From Sphingomonas taxi (GTDB lineage: Bacteria > Pseudomonadota > Alphaproteobacteria > Sphingomonadales > Sphingomonadaceae): DNA of 64,000 bases. Below, in pieces: positions 17,752 through 26,707 of the stretch. Location of the stretch: the NCBI GenBank assembly GCA_003243195.1, contig QFQI01000002.1, positions 62,001 through 126,000 on the forward strand, in the 5' to 3' direction. Every line of letters begins with the position of its first letter. Within the stretch, counting starts at the first letter, position 1. Under the pieces are notes generated by a model. That model searched no databases and had not been told where the DNA came from. It saw only the letters and a list, made by a program, of their open reading frames with translations. Both the position numbers and the translations under genes were made by a program.

Positions 17752-18837
17752 ATGACGGACGCGGCCCGGTTCGCGCGGAAGTGGCTGCACGACCTGCCCG
17801 GCTGGCTGACCGACAGCCTGTACGTGCTCGGCGCGGTGGCGCTGGCGCTGGTGGCACACCGCGTGATCGTGTGGGTGGCGCGGCGCGCGACCGCCGCGCG
17901 GCCCGAGGGCACCGGCGCGCTGTTCGTGGAGCGGATCCGCAAGCTGCTGCGCTGGCTGCTGATCGCGATCGCGCTCGCCGCGGTGCAGCCGGCACTGGAC
18001 CTGACGCGCAGCGCCGCAACCGTGTGGGCACGGATCGCCGCGCTGCTGGTGCCCGCGCTGCTGGGATGGTGCGCGATCGTCGCGGTCGGCACGGTCACCG
18101 ACGTGATGATGCGCCACGCCGACATCAGCGTGGCGGACAACCTGCGCGCGCGACGGCGCCGGACGCGGCTGGGCATCTTCCAGCGCATCTTCGTGTCGGT
18201 CATCCTGCTGGTCACGATCTGCACGATGCTGATGACGATCCCCAGCGTGCGCAGCCTGGGCGTGACGCTGGCGGCCTCGGCGGGGCTGGCCGGGCTGGCG
18301 GTGGGTGCCGCCGCGCAACCCGCGCTCAAGAACCTGATCGCCGGCTTCCAGATGATCTTCACCGAACCGATCCGCATCGACGACGTGGTCATCATCGACA
18401 ATGAATGGGGCCGGATCGAGGAGATCCGCCTGACCTATGTCGTCGTCAAGATCTGGGACGAACGCCGGCTGGTGGTGCCGGTCTCCAAGTTCCTGGAACA
18501 GAGCTTCCAGAACTGGACCCGCCAGTCCAGCGCGTTGCTGGGCAGCGTCTTCTGGTATGTCGATGCCGGGGCCGATGTCGAACGGCTGCGCGCCAAGCTG
18601 GGCGAGATCGTCACCGCGAACCCGCGCTGGGACGGCCGCTTCTGGAACCTGCAGGTGACGGACGTGAAGGCGGACGGATCGGTCGAGCTGCGCGGATTGA
18701 TGACCGCCAAGGACGCCTCCACCGCCTTCGACCTGCGCTGCGACGTGCGCGAGGCGCTGCTGGCGTATATCCGCGCCGAACAGCCGGAAGCGCTCTTCCG
18801 CCGGCGCGCCTATATCGCGCGCGACACCGGCGGGTAG
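17752..18837 (+). CDS. MscS family mechanosensitive channel
   Basis: Small-conductance mechanosensitive channel, 361 residues. There are about four N-terminal membrane helices. The Gly/Ala-rich pore-lining helix and its flank follow (VTLAASAGLAGLAVGAAAQP near residue 170, then LKNLIAGFQMIFTEPIRIDD), then the beta-domain (VVIIDNEWGRIEEIRLTYV) and the mixed C-terminal domain. It releases solutes on hypo-osmotic shock. GGGGGGAA precedes the ATG. A consensus EcfG promoter upstream suggests stress induction. The 3' end overlaps the convergent GGDEF gene by 28 bases. Confidence 0.9.
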   Translation: MTDAARFARKWLHDLPGWLTDSLYVLGAVALALVAHRVIVWVARRATAARPEGTGALFVERIRKLLRWLLIAIALAAVQPALDLTRSAATVWARIAALLVPALLGWCAIVAVGTVTDVMMRHADISVADNLRARRRRTRLGIFQRIFVSVILLVTICTMLMTIPSVRSLGVTLAASAGLAGLAVGAAAQPALKNLIAGFQMIFTEPIRIDDVVIIDNEWGRIEEIRLTYVVVKIWDERRLVVPVSKFLEQSFQNWTRQSSALLGSVFWYVDAGADVERLRAKLGEIVTANPRWDGRFWNLQVTDVKADGSVELRGLMTAKDASTAFDLRCDVREALLAYIRAEQPEALFRRRAYIARDTGG

Positions 18838-19973
18838 ATGCGGTCGCGGCCGTTCTGCTTGGCCTCATAGGCGCGACGGTCGGCGCGATCGAGCAGCGTC
18901 ACCAGCGTGTCGGAGGGGCGCAGCTCGGCGATCCCGCCGCTGATCGTCACCGCCGGCAGGTGCGCGCCCAGGTCGCTGACCGCCGCGCGGATCGCCTCCG
19001 CCGTCAGCGCCGCGCCGCGCAGCGTCGTGCGGTCGAGCAGCGCGACGAACTCCTCGCCGCCCAGCCGCGCGACCAGCGCGGAGGCGGGCACCACGGCCGC
19101 CATCGCCTGCGCCACCGCGTGCAGCACGGCGTCGCCGGTGGCATGGCCGTAGCGGTCGTTGATGCGCTTGAAATGGTCGAGGTCGAGCATGATCGCCGCC
19201 AGCGGCGCGCCGGCCGCGCGCGCGTCCGTCAGCATGCGCGCCGCGCGTCGCTCGAAACCGCGACGGTTGGCGACCTTCGTCAACATGTCGGTTTCCGATT
19301 CCTCGACGGAGGAATGCAGCACCGAGCGCACGACCATCAGCAGCACCGCAAGCCCGGCCATGACGGTCAGCACGCCGCCCAGCGCCTGCGAGAACAGCGC
19401 ATAGGAGCTGGCGGCATAGGCGCGCGCCGACGGGCCGGAGCCGAACGCGGCGGCGAAAAAGGGCTTGAGCGCGAAATAGGCGGCAGCGATCGCGAAGATG
19501 ATGCCGAGCATCATCCACATCGGGTCGCGCCCGCGCCGCGCGGTTCCGATCGCCACCGCCGTCGACACCAGCAAGGTGGCGTAAAACGGAAACTGGTAGA
19601 TCATCCCGTAATACAGTGCATTGCGCGCCGCTTCGTCCAGCGACACGCGGCCGGCCAGCGCCAGCGCCGCGATGCCGGGCAACAGGAAGCGCGGCAGCAT
19701 CAGGCGCGCGAGCACCGCGACCCCCTGCGCGAAGCACGAGGCCGAGGCGACCAGCGCAAGGTAGCTGCTCGCCATGAAGAGCGTCGCCTGGTCGCTGAAG
19801 TGGATGCCCAATTCGCTGAGCGGCGCGAACATGCCGCACAGATAGGTGGCGCAGAACCAGCCGGTCGCGCGCTGCTGCGGCCAGGAGGCGCGCACGACCG
19901 CGAAGGCGGCGGCGAACAGCACGGCGATGCATACGTTGACGATAAGTGCGTAGACTGCGCCGTTCACACTCAC
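18810..19973 (-). CDS. Membrane diguanylate cyclase (GGDEF)
   Basis: A 387-residue protein with an N-terminal membrane domain of about six helices (residues 1-215) and a C-terminal GGDEF domain. The substrate site MLDLDHFKRINDRYGHATGD (near residue 265) and the active-site variant RLGGEEFVALL are both intact, so c-di-GMP synthesis is expected. No EAL domain is present, and I cannot see a clear RxxD inhibitory site. The membrane sensor is not of a type I recognise. The stop overlaps the end of mscS from the other strand. Confidence 0.88.
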   Translation of the reverse strand: MSVNGAVYALIVNVCIAVLFAAAFAVVRASWPQQRATGWFCATYLCGMFAPLSELGIHFSDQATLFMASSYLALVASASCFAQGVAVLARLMLPRFLLPGIAALALAGRVSLDEAARNALYYGMIYQFPFYATLLVSTAVAIGTARRGRDPMWMMLGIIFAIAAAYFALKPFFAAAFGSGPSARAYAASSYALFSQALGGVLTVMAGLAVLLMVVRSVLHSSVEESETDMLTKVANRRGFERRAARMLTDARAAGAPLAAIMLDLDHFKRINDRYGHATGDAVLHAVAQAMAAVVPASALVARLGGEEFVALLDRTTLRGAALTAEAIRAAVSDLGAHLPAVTISGGIAELRPSDTLVTLLDRADRRAYEAKQNGRDRIYPPVSRAI

Positions 19974-20118
19974 CTGCCTCGACCCCGGACCCTCATTTTC
20001 TATGCGGCAGAAGCACCTCGTCCGCCATCAATGCAACCGTCGATGAAAGGCCCGGGTTTCGGCGATCATCGCATCCATCGCCCCGCGATCCGGCCGGCGC
20101 GCAGCGCGCGGCGCGGCG

Positions 20119-21513
20119 TCAGCCTAGCGCATCCTCCTTCACCGTGGCGCGCTCCAGCGCGTCAAGGAAGGTCGCCGACCACCAGGTGACGTCCTGTTCC
20201 TGGACACCGGCCATCAGCTTTTCCCAGCGCCGGATGCGTTCGTCGCGCGGCATGCGCAGCGCCTGCAGGATCGCGTCGGAGACTTCCTCCGCGCTATAGG
20301 GATTGACCAGCAGCGCCTCCCCCATCTGCTCCGCCGCACCGGCGAAGCGCGACAGCACCAGCACGCCGGGATCCTCCGGATCCTGCGCGGCGACATATTC
20401 CTTGGCCACCAGGTTCATGCCGTCGCGCAGCGGCGTCACCAGCCCGATCTTCGCCGCGCGATAGATGCCGGCGAGCTGGTCGCGCGGATAGCCCTGGTTG
20501 ACATAGCGGATCGGCACCCAGTCGACATCGGCATATTCGCCGTTGATCCGCCCCGACAGCCCCTCCAGCGACTGGCGGATGCGCTGGTAGCTTTCCACCG
20601 ACACGCGGCTGGGCGGCGCGATCTGGAGCAGGAACACTTCCTTGCGCTCCTCGGGATGCTCGATCAGGAAGCGTTCGTAGCCGAGGAAGCGCTCCTCCAG
20701 CCCCTTGGAATAATCCAGCCGGTCGACGCCCACGATCATGTCGCGGCCGACGGCGCTGTCGCGCATCCGGCGATAGGCGAGCCGCGCCGGCACGCCCTTC
20801 GACATGTCGGCGAATTCGGCGGCGTCGATGCCGATCGGGCAGGCGATCAGTTCCACCTGCCGCTCGCCGAGCCGCGCGATATTGCCCTCGATCGTCGCGC
20901 CCATGTCGTGGCGGGCGAAGTCGCAGAAGGACTCCAGCCATTCCGCGGTATGGAAGCCGATCAGGTCATAGGCGAACATCGATTCGACCAGCGCGCGCGC
21001 ATTGGGCAGCGTGCCGAGCAGCCGGCGCGGCGGCCAGGGGATGTGCAGGAAGAAGCCGATGCGGTTCGCGCAGCCGCGCTCGCGCAGTTCCGCACCCAGC
21101 GGGAACATGTGGTAATCCTGGATCCACAGCACGTCGTCCGGCTCGATCAGCGGGCGCACGGTGTCGGCGAAGCGCTGGTTGGTGCGCCGGTAACCGCCCG
21201 CGAACTCGCGCTCATACTCGGCCAGGTCGATGCGGTAATGGAACAGCGGCCAGAGCGTGCGGTTGGCGTAGCCGTCGTAATATTCCTGGATGTCCTGTTC
21301 CTCCAGGTCGACGGTGGCGGTGGTGACGCCCTGGTTGCGCTGGAAGTTGATGTGGCCGGTGAACTGGTCGGTCTGCTCGCCCGACCAGCCGAACCACATG
21401 CCACCGCGATCGCGCAGCGCGGCGGCCAGCGCGACCGCCAGCCCGCCCTGCGCACCGGCGGTCGACCCGGTGGGCGCGGTGACGCGATTGGAGATGACGA
21501 TCAGACGGCTCAA
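20119..21513 (-). CDS. otsA: Trehalose-6-phosphate synthase
   Basis: GT20 glycosyltransferase joining UDP-glucose and glucose-6-phosphate, 464 residues. Recognisable segments are RLIVISNRV at the N-terminus, the glycine loop (GGLAVAL), VLWIQDYHMFPLG, FFLHIPWPP, VDRLDYSKGLEERF and TPLRDGMNLVAKEYVAAQ. It is the last gene of the otsB-GH15-otsA operon, joined to the GH15 gene by a 4-base ATGA overlap. The product would make trehalose as an osmo- and desiccation protectant in the cytosol. Confidence 0.95.
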   Translation of the reverse strand: MSRLIVISNRVTAPTGSTAGAQGGLAVALAAALRDRGGMWFGWSGEQTDQFTGHINFQRNQGVTTATVDLEEQDIQEYYDGYANRTLWPLFHYRIDLAEYEREFAGGYRRTNQRFADTVRPLIEPDDVLWIQDYHMFPLGAELRERGCANRIGFFLHIPWPPRRLLGTLPNARALVESMFAYDLIGFHTAEWLESFCDFARHDMGATIEGNIARLGERQVELIACPIGIDAAEFADMSKGVPARLAYRRMRDSAVGRDMIVGVDRLDYSKGLEERFLGYERFLIEHPEERKEVFLLQIAPPSRVSVESYQRIRQSLEGLSGRINGEYADVDWVPIRYVNQGYPRDQLAGIYRAAKIGLVTPLRDGMNLVAKEYVAAQDPEDPGVLVLSRFAGAAEQMGEALLVNPYSAEEVSDAILQALRMPRDERIRRWEKLMAGVQEQDVTWWSATFLDALERATVKEDALG

Positions 21514-23294
21514 CGGATGCTACTCCACGGCTTGCTCAGCATGGCGGCGCAATTGATCATCCCGACCAACGAATAGGTCTGCGGATAATTTCCCCACAGC
21601 TCGCCGGTGGTCGGGTCGATGTCCTCCGACAGCAGCCCGGCGGCGGTGCAGCGCGACAGCATCTCCTCGAACAGCGCGCGCGCCTCGTCGCTGCGCCCGG
21701 TGAGGAACAATGCCTCGATCAGCCAGAAGGTGCAGACGTTGAAGGCGGTTTCGGGCAGGCCGAAATCATCCTCGGTGTCGTAGCGCAGCATCGTCGAACC
21801 GCGCCGCAGCCCCTTTTCGATCGCCACCAGCGTATCGAGGAAGCGCGGATCGTCCGCCGCCAGGAAGCGCAGGTCGAGCAGTTGCAGCACGCTGGCGTCG
21901 AGATCGTCGCCCGCGAAGGTCGCCGACATCCGCCGCGTCTCCTCGCGCCATGCCGCGCTTTCGATCCGCTCGCGGATCACCTGCGCCCGCTCCGACCACA
22001 ATGCCTCGCGGTCGCTCAGGCGCAGCCGTTCGGCGGCGTTGGCGAGCCGGTCGCACGCCGCCCAGCACATCGCGCTGGAATAGGTGTGGACGCTCTGCCG
22101 CGTGCGCAGCTCCCACAATCCGGCGTCGGGCTGGTCGTAATAGGCCCAGGCGCGTTCGCCGACCCGTTCCAGCGCCTCGAAATCCTCCACGCCGCTCAGG
22201 CGGAACAGGCGATGGTCGAAGAAGGCGTGCACCGAGCACAGCACGATCTGGCCATAGGCATCGTGCTGGATCTGCTCGGCGGCCTGGTTGCCGACCCGCA
22301 CCGGCCCCATGCCGCGATAGCCGGGAAGCTGTTCCTCGATCCGCTCGGGCAATTGCGCCTCGCCCAGCACGCCGTACAGCGGCTGGATATGGCCGCCGCG
22401 CGCGCCGTCGACGATGTTGCGCAGATAGCCCAGATAGCCCTCCAGCACGTCGAGCGCACCCAGCCGGTTCAGCGCCTGCACCGTGTAATAGGCGTCGCGG
22501 ATCCAGCAGAAGCGATAGTCCCAGTTGCGCTGCGACCCGGCATGTTCGGGCACCGACGTGGTCAGCGCGGCGACGATCGCGCCGGTTTCCTCGTGCTGGC
22601 ACAATTTCAGCGTGATCGCGCAGCGGATCACCACTTCCTGCCATTCCAGCGGCACCGCCAGCCCGCGCACCCAGCCCTGCCATTCCTGCGTGGTGCGGTA
22701 CAGCATCAGGTCGACCGTGGCGGCGAGATCGCCCTGGAAGCTCTCGTCCGGCCCCAGGAAGAAGTGCAACGGGCGTTCGACGCGGAACGCATGCTCGCCC
22801 TGCACCATCGCGATCGGCGCGGTGGTGCTCAGGCGCAAGGCGATCGTGTCCATCAGCAGCCGCAGGTGGTTCGATCCGCCGATCTGCTCGCGGCATCCAC
22901 CGCCCCAGCCGCACGTCGGGCGCAGCGACACGCGCACGCGCGGGCTGCCGGCGATGGGGCGGATGATGCGCGCAAAGGCGACCGGACGATAGGGGCGGCC
23001 CTCGCGCTGGAAGCGCGGGCAGAAGTCGATCACCTCGATCGCGCCGCCGTGCGCGTCGCGGTGGGTGGTGACCAGCACGGGCGTGTTGCGGATATATTCC
23101 TGCTCCACGGACACGGCGTCTTCCAGCGCGATGCCCCAGTAACCGAATTGCGGATCGTCCCCGCCCAGCAGCGCGGAGAACAGCGGATCGCCGTCGACGC
23201 GCGGCACGCAGCCCCACACGAAGCGCCCCTGCCGGTCGACCAGCGCGCTCACCTGGCAATTGCCGATCGGCCACAGATCCAGCGTCGTCGTCAT
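21510..23294 (-). CDS. Glycoside hydrolase family 15 protein, probable trehalase
   Basis: A 594-residue GH15 enzyme. An N-terminal beta-sandwich precedes an (alpha/alpha)6 barrel containing NWDYRFCWIRDAYYTVQALN (near residue 265) and the C-terminal motif GLLSEDIDPTTGELWGNYPQ. GH15 covers glucoamylases and bacterial trehalases. Its position between otsB and otsA, with ATGA overlaps to both, favours trehalose as substrate. It has no signal peptide, so it is cytosolic. Frameshift-free and full length. Confidence 0.88.
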   Translation of the reverse strand: MTTTLDLWPIGNCQVSALVDRQGRFVWGCVPRVDGDPLFSALLGGDDPQFGYWGIALEDAVSVEQEYIRNTPVLVTTHRDAHGGAIEVIDFCPRFQREGRPYRPVAFARIIRPIAGSPRVRVSLRPTCGWGGGCREQIGGSNHLRLLMDTIALRLSTTAPIAMVQGEHAFRVERPLHFFLGPDESFQGDLAATVDLMLYRTTQEWQGWVRGLAVPLEWQEVVIRCAITLKLCQHEETGAIVAALTTSVPEHAGSQRNWDYRFCWIRDAYYTVQALNRLGALDVLEGYLGYLRNIVDGARGGHIQPLYGVLGEAQLPERIEEQLPGYRGMGPVRVGNQAAEQIQHDAYGQIVLCSVHAFFDHRLFRLSGVEDFEALERVGERAWAYYDQPDAGLWELRTRQSVHTYSSAMCWAACDRLANAAERLRLSDREALWSERAQVIRERIESAAWREETRRMSATFAGDDLDASVLQLLDLRFLAADDPRFLDTLVAIEKGLRRGSTMLRYDTEDDFGLPETAFNVCTFWLIEALFLTGRSDEARALFEEMLSRCTAAGLLSEDIDPTTGELWGNYPQTYSLVGMINCAAMLSKPWSSIR

Positions 23295-24034
23295 GTCAGC
23301 TCCCTGCAAGCGGTGTCGAGCCAGGCGAGCGCCGCGGCCACGCCGTCGACCCGCCACGTGGCGGCGGTGGCGCGCGGCGGACCGACCAGCACGCCGGCGC
23401 CCCCCATCGCGGCGGCGGCGGCGAAGCCCGCCTCGTCGGTCACATCGTCCCCCACGAACACAGGAACCGTGCGCAGCCGTCGCGGTTCCGCCATCAGCAT
23501 CTCCACCGCGCTGCCCTTGTCGCGACCGGGCAGGCGCAGCTCCGCGACCATCTTGCCATGCTGGACGGTCAGGTCGTGCGCGGCGGCGAGTTCATCGGCC
23601 AGCGCCGCGACCGCCGCCGCGGCGCCGGGCGCGCGGCGATAATGCAGCCCGACGCCGAACGGCTTGTCCTCCACCAGCGCGCCGGGATGCGCGGTGGCAA
23701 ACGCCTCGGCGGCGGCCAGCGCGGCGTCGAGCGCCGCGGGACGGTCGGGAGCGCTGACCGTGCCGTCGGCGGCGGCGATCTCCAGCCCGTGGCTGCCCGC
23801 CACCGCCAGTTGCGCGGGCGCGAGCAGCGCGCGCACCTCGCGCACCGGCCGGCCGCTGACGATCGCGATCCGCCCGGCGAGCGCGTCGGACAGGCGGACC
23901 AGCAGCGGCGATACGCCCGCACCCACCGCCACGGCGTCCGGCGTGTCGGCGATCTCCACCAGCGTGCCGTCGAAATCGAGGAACAGGCTGGCGTTCGCCA
24001 GCAGGCCGGGCGGCGGAGGAGCGAGATCGGTCAT
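23291..24034 (-). CDS. otsB: Trehalose-6-phosphate phosphatase
   Basis: HAD-superfamily phosphatase of 247 residues converting trehalose-6-phosphate to trehalose. It contains the nucleophile motif LFLDFDGTLVEI (near residue 20), IVSGRPVREV, LRLPGRDKGSAVEML and FVGDDVTDEAGF. The ATG at 24034 is preferred; an upstream in-frame ATG at 24088 would add 18 unconserved residues. First gene of the trehalose operon; its TGA overlaps the ATG of the GH15 gene. Confidence 0.93.
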   Translation of the reverse strand: MTDLAPPPPGLLANASLFLDFDGTLVEIADTPDAVAVGAGVSPLLVRLSDALAGRIAIVSGRPVREVRALLAPAQLAVAGSHGLEIAAADGTVSAPDRPAALDAALAAAEAFATAHPGALVEDKPFGVGLHYRRAPGAAAAVAALADELAAAHDLTVQHGKMVAELRLPGRDKGSAVEMLMAEPRRLRTVPVFVGDDVTDEAGFAAAAAMGGAGVLVGPPRATAATWRVDGVAAALAWLDTACRELT

Positions 24035-24109
24035 GCCGGCCCAGTGGCGCGGCGCGGCGTGCGGCGCAACCGCGAAGCGCCGCAGCATGGCCGCTGCCGT
24101 TACCCTCCC

Positions 24110-24139
24110 TTGTCATTCCCGTCCGGGCGGGGAGGACAA
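24110..24139. repeat. Imperfect hairpin, REP-like
   Basis: TTGTCATTCCCG and CGGGGAGGACAA pair with one mismatch and one wobble around a 6-base loop. It lies between the lipoprotein stop (24163) and the otsB start. The GTCATTCCCG head resembles the repeat at 36667. It may double as a terminator for the lipoprotein gene, although no T-tract follows. Confidence 0.4.
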
Positions 24140-24162
24140 AGGCGGACGCGATGTCGACCGGG

Positions 24163-24816
24163 TCAGCCCGCCGCCGCGCCCGCCGCCGCCGGCTGCGGCG
24201 CGCGGACCAGCGCGCCGACGCGCCAGCGATCATAGGCGGTGAAGAAATCGGTGAACGGCTGTTCCAGCGCCGGCAGCCGCTGCGCCGCGAACGCCGCCAG
24301 CCCCTCCGCCGGCACCGCCGCCACCGCGACCAGCGCCTCCTGCGCCGCCGCGCAGAAGCCGGCGCGCGCGAAGTCCTGTGCGAAGAAATTGTAGAGCCGC
24401 GTCATCTGGTTGTCATAGTCGGCCTGCCAGCTCTTTGCGCCCGAGCCGCGATATTCCTGCTCCAGCGCGGTTTCCGCCGCGGCCAGCTCGCGTTTGCGCG
24501 CGCCCAGCAGCGCATTGTACTGCGCGACCATCGTCGCCTCCTGCGGCCCGCGGCACGCCAGCACCGCGACGTTCAGCGCCGCGCGCAGGTGCCAGGTCGT
24601 GCCGGCTGCGCTCAACCCGACATTGGGGGTCGCCCAGCGCCCGTCCGGCCGTCGCGCGGGGATCAGCATCCCCGGCCGCGCGCCGGCCGGCATCGGCGCG
24701 GGCACCATCGTAGCGACCGCCGGCGGCGGTGCTGTCGCGACCGGCGACGGCGCATGGCGCGCGCAGGCCGCCGCAAAAGCGGCTGCCGACAGCGCGGCAA
24801 GCGGGCGAAGGCGCAT
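24163..24816 (-). CDS. Putative exported lipoprotein, hypothetical
   Basis: A 217-residue protein. MRLRPLAALSAAAFAAACAR looks like a lipoprotein signal with lipobox AAAC. A proline-rich spacer follows, then a mostly helical domain of about 150 residues (TTWHLRAALNVAVLACRGPQ, YNALLGARKRELAAAETALE, YDNQMTRLYNFFAQDFARAG). Similar exported helical proteins occur in sphingomonads, but no function is known to me. GGGGA precedes the ATG. It lies upstream of otsB on the same strand but is separated by a hairpin. Confidence 0.65.
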   Translation of the reverse strand: MRLRPLAALSAAAFAAACARHAPSPVATAPPPAVATMVPAPMPAGARPGMLIPARRPDGRWATPNVGLSAAGTTWHLRAALNVAVLACRGPQEATMVAQYNALLGARKRELAAAETALEQEYRGSGAKSWQADYDNQMTRLYNFFAQDFARAGFCAAAQEALVAVAAVPAEGLAAFAAQRLPALEQPFTDFFTAYDRWRVGALVRAPQPAAAGAAAG

Positions 24817-24989
24817 GGTGTGTCCCCTTTTCACACGCGTTGCCATCGAATCCCACCAGTGCGGCGACCGCGAAAGAGTCCGCCGGGCACGACGTGCCGC
24901 GAACACGGTGAAGCGAGTCGTATCGTCCCGTTCGCCGGCCGGGGGGCCGGCGTGGACAGGGAGTGCCTGCCCCCCCCTGCCGGCGCGGA

Positions 24990-26045
24990 TCAGGCCGCGC
25001 GCTTGTCCAGCGCGTGCGCCGCTTCGTCGATCAGCGCCGCGATGATATCGGCGATTGGCTCTTCCCTGGTGACCATGCCGACCGACTGGCCGGCCATCAC
25101 GCTGCCATGCTCCACGTCGCCGTCGATCACCGCGCGACGCAGCGCGCCGGCCCAGTAATGCTCGATCTGCAACTGCGCCTCGGCCATCGCCACGCTGCCC
25201 TCGTCCAGCAATTGCGCCACCTCACGCTGGCGGGCGCTGAACAGCTCGCCGGCGGCGTTCTTCAGCGCGCGCACCGGGATCACCGGCAGGCGGGGGTCGA
25301 TCTGCACGCTGGCCACCGCATCGCGCGCCGAGGCGCGGATGAACGCTTTCTTGAAATGGGGGTGCGCGATACATTCGGTGGCGCACACGAAGCGCGTGCC
25401 GAGCTGCACCCCCGCCGCCCCCATGTCGAGATAGCCGGCGATCGCCTCGCCGCGACCGATCCCGCCGGCGACGAACACCGGCACCGCCTCGGCCAGCTCG
25501 GGCAGCATCTCCTGCGCCAGCACGCTGGTGGAGACGGGGCCGATATGCCCGCCGGCCTCCATCCCCTCGATCACCAGCGCATCGACACCGGAGCGCACCA
25601 GCTTTTTGGCCAGCGCCAGCGTCGGGGCGAAGCAGATCGCCTTGGCGCCCGATGCCTTCACCGCCTCCAGCGCGCCCTTGGGCGGCAGCCCGCCGGCCAG
25701 CACGACATGGCCCACCGCATGGCGCGCGCACACCGCGATCAGCTCGTTCAGATCGGGATGCATGGTGATGAGGTTGACGCCGAACGGCCGGTCGGTCAGC
25801 GCCTTCGTCCCCGCGATCTCGGCATCGAGCAGCGCCGGCCTCATCGCGCCGCACGCGATCACGCCGAAGCCGCCCGCATTCGACATCGCCGACACAAGGT
25901 TACGCTCCGACACCCACGACATCGCACCGGCCATGATCGCGACCTCGCTGCCCAGGAAGCGCGCCCCCCGCTCCATGCGCGTGGCAAGACGGCGGGCGCC
26001 GATGGAGGGCGCGGACGAGGTCGGGGCGATGAGCGTGTCGGTCAT
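24990..26045 (-). CDS. Nitronate monooxygenase / 2-nitropropane dioxygenase-like FMN enzyme
   Basis: A 351-residue TIM-barrel flavoprotein of the NMO/NPD family. Motifs are IMAGAMSWVSERNLVSAMSN near residue 37, GVIACGAM, PFGVNLIT, a central VIEGMEAGGHIGP (phosphate-binding and histidine region), VFVAGGIGRGEAI and GVQLGTRFVCATE. The family oxidises alkyl nitronates; related members include enoyl reductases such as FabK, so the substrate is uncertain. Single gene with its own upstream space. Confidence 0.87.
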   Translation of the reverse strand: MTDTLIAPTSSAPSIGARRLATRMERGARFLGSEVAIMAGAMSWVSERNLVSAMSNAGGFGVIACGAMRPALLDAEIAGTKALTDRPFGVNLITMHPDLNELIAVCARHAVGHVVLAGGLPPKGALEAVKASGAKAICFAPTLALAKKLVRSGVDALVIEGMEAGGHIGPVSTSVLAQEMLPELAEAVPVFVAGGIGRGEAIAGYLDMGAAGVQLGTRFVCATECIAHPHFKKAFIRASARDAVASVQIDPRLPVIPVRALKNAAGELFSARQREVAQLLDEGSVAMAEAQLQIEHYWAGALRRAVIDGDVEHGSVMAGQSVGMVTREEPIADIIAALIDEAAHALDKRAA

Positions 26046-26099
26046 CGCGCACGCCTAAGCGGCGGCTCGGCATGTGGCAACGCCCGTCGCGTCCCGGTC

Positions 26100-26130
26100 G
26101 GGCCGCCGGCGTCGGGATGGCCGGCGGCCC
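26100..26130. repeat. Strong isolated hairpin
   Basis: GGGCCGCCGG and CCGGCGGCCC pair perfectly over 10 bp around an 11-base loop. It lies upstream of the nitronate monooxygenase start and upstream of the small gene at 26253, so it is not at the end of any gene I can see. Role unknown. Confidence 0.45.
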
Positions 26131-26252
26131 GATGTTCCGCAATCGTTTCCATGCGGCGAAAAAAACTGTCTCGAAATGACCCGCTCACCCCTTTTCGGGG
26201 GTGCTGGAACATGTCATGGCGCGGTCATAAAGAAGATCAGGAGAGGATGGAC

Positions 26253-26369
26253 ATGACCGCACAGCATTTTTCGACTCGTCGTCGTTTCACCGTTCTCGCG
26301 GCACTGACCTTCGCGAGCTGGAGCATGGTGGCGATCGCCGCCGATCTGGTCACGCATCTGACGCGCTGA
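26253..26369 (+). CDS. 38-residue single-pass membrane peptide
   Basis: A very short gene. The ATG is nine bases after AGGAG; an earlier in-frame ATG at 26247 is only three bases from it. The product starts MTAQHFSTRRRFTVL, has a basic stretch, one hydrophobic segment of about 18 residues, and ends ADLVTHLTR. The basic lead followed by a helix would orient the C-terminus outward, or the helix could be a signal peptide ending MVAIA-A. No family recognised. The good ribosome-binding site in otherwise non-coding DNA is the main support. Confidence 0.5.
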   Translation: MTAQHFSTRRRFTVLAALTFASWSMVAIAADLVTHLTR

Positions 26370-26707
26370 GCCGCGAATCATCTGGCTGAACCAGCGACCG
26401 GATCGACGCGAGAGGCGACGACGATCCGGTACCTGGCCCGTGACGCACGGCCGTCACGCGCGGCCGGGCGCGATCCCGATCGTCATCGCACCCGGCGCCT
26501 GCCCCGTCACCGTTCCTGCGTCCGCCCCCTCGGCGGCAGTCGTTCGAGGCGGACGGGACAGCAAGCCGCGGTCATCGCCCGCAGGGATGGTCGGAACGTC
26601 CGCCGACGCGGACGGCGGTGCCGGCCCTTTCTCCCACGTCAGTATCCTGAACGGAAGCGAGCCGGCACCGCCGGAAACTCGCCTTTCCGCGAGTTTCCGG
26701 CAGGCTC
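26370..26707. other. 338-base gap without a recognisable gene
   Basis: Apart from the hairpin at its right end (26670-26701), I see no ribosome-binding site with a sensible reading frame, no promoter I can defend, and no RNA gene. Open frames here have shadow-like Arg/Pro-rich composition. Confidence 0.6.
26670..26701 (-). terminator. Hairpin after the Asp-tailed small protein gene
   Basis: GCCGGAAACTCG and CGAGTTTCCGGC pair perfectly over 12 bp with an 8-base loop. It begins six bases beyond the stop at 26708 on the minus strand. There is no clear T-tract, but position and strength fit a transcription end or mRNA stabiliser. Confidence 0.55.

Noticed and set aside
15528..18401. Minus-strand open frame of over 900 codons spanning the acyl-CoA ligase and mscS
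   Set aside because: It covers two conserved genes of the opposite strand and a real divergent promoter region; translation is low-complexity Ser/Arg/Ala.
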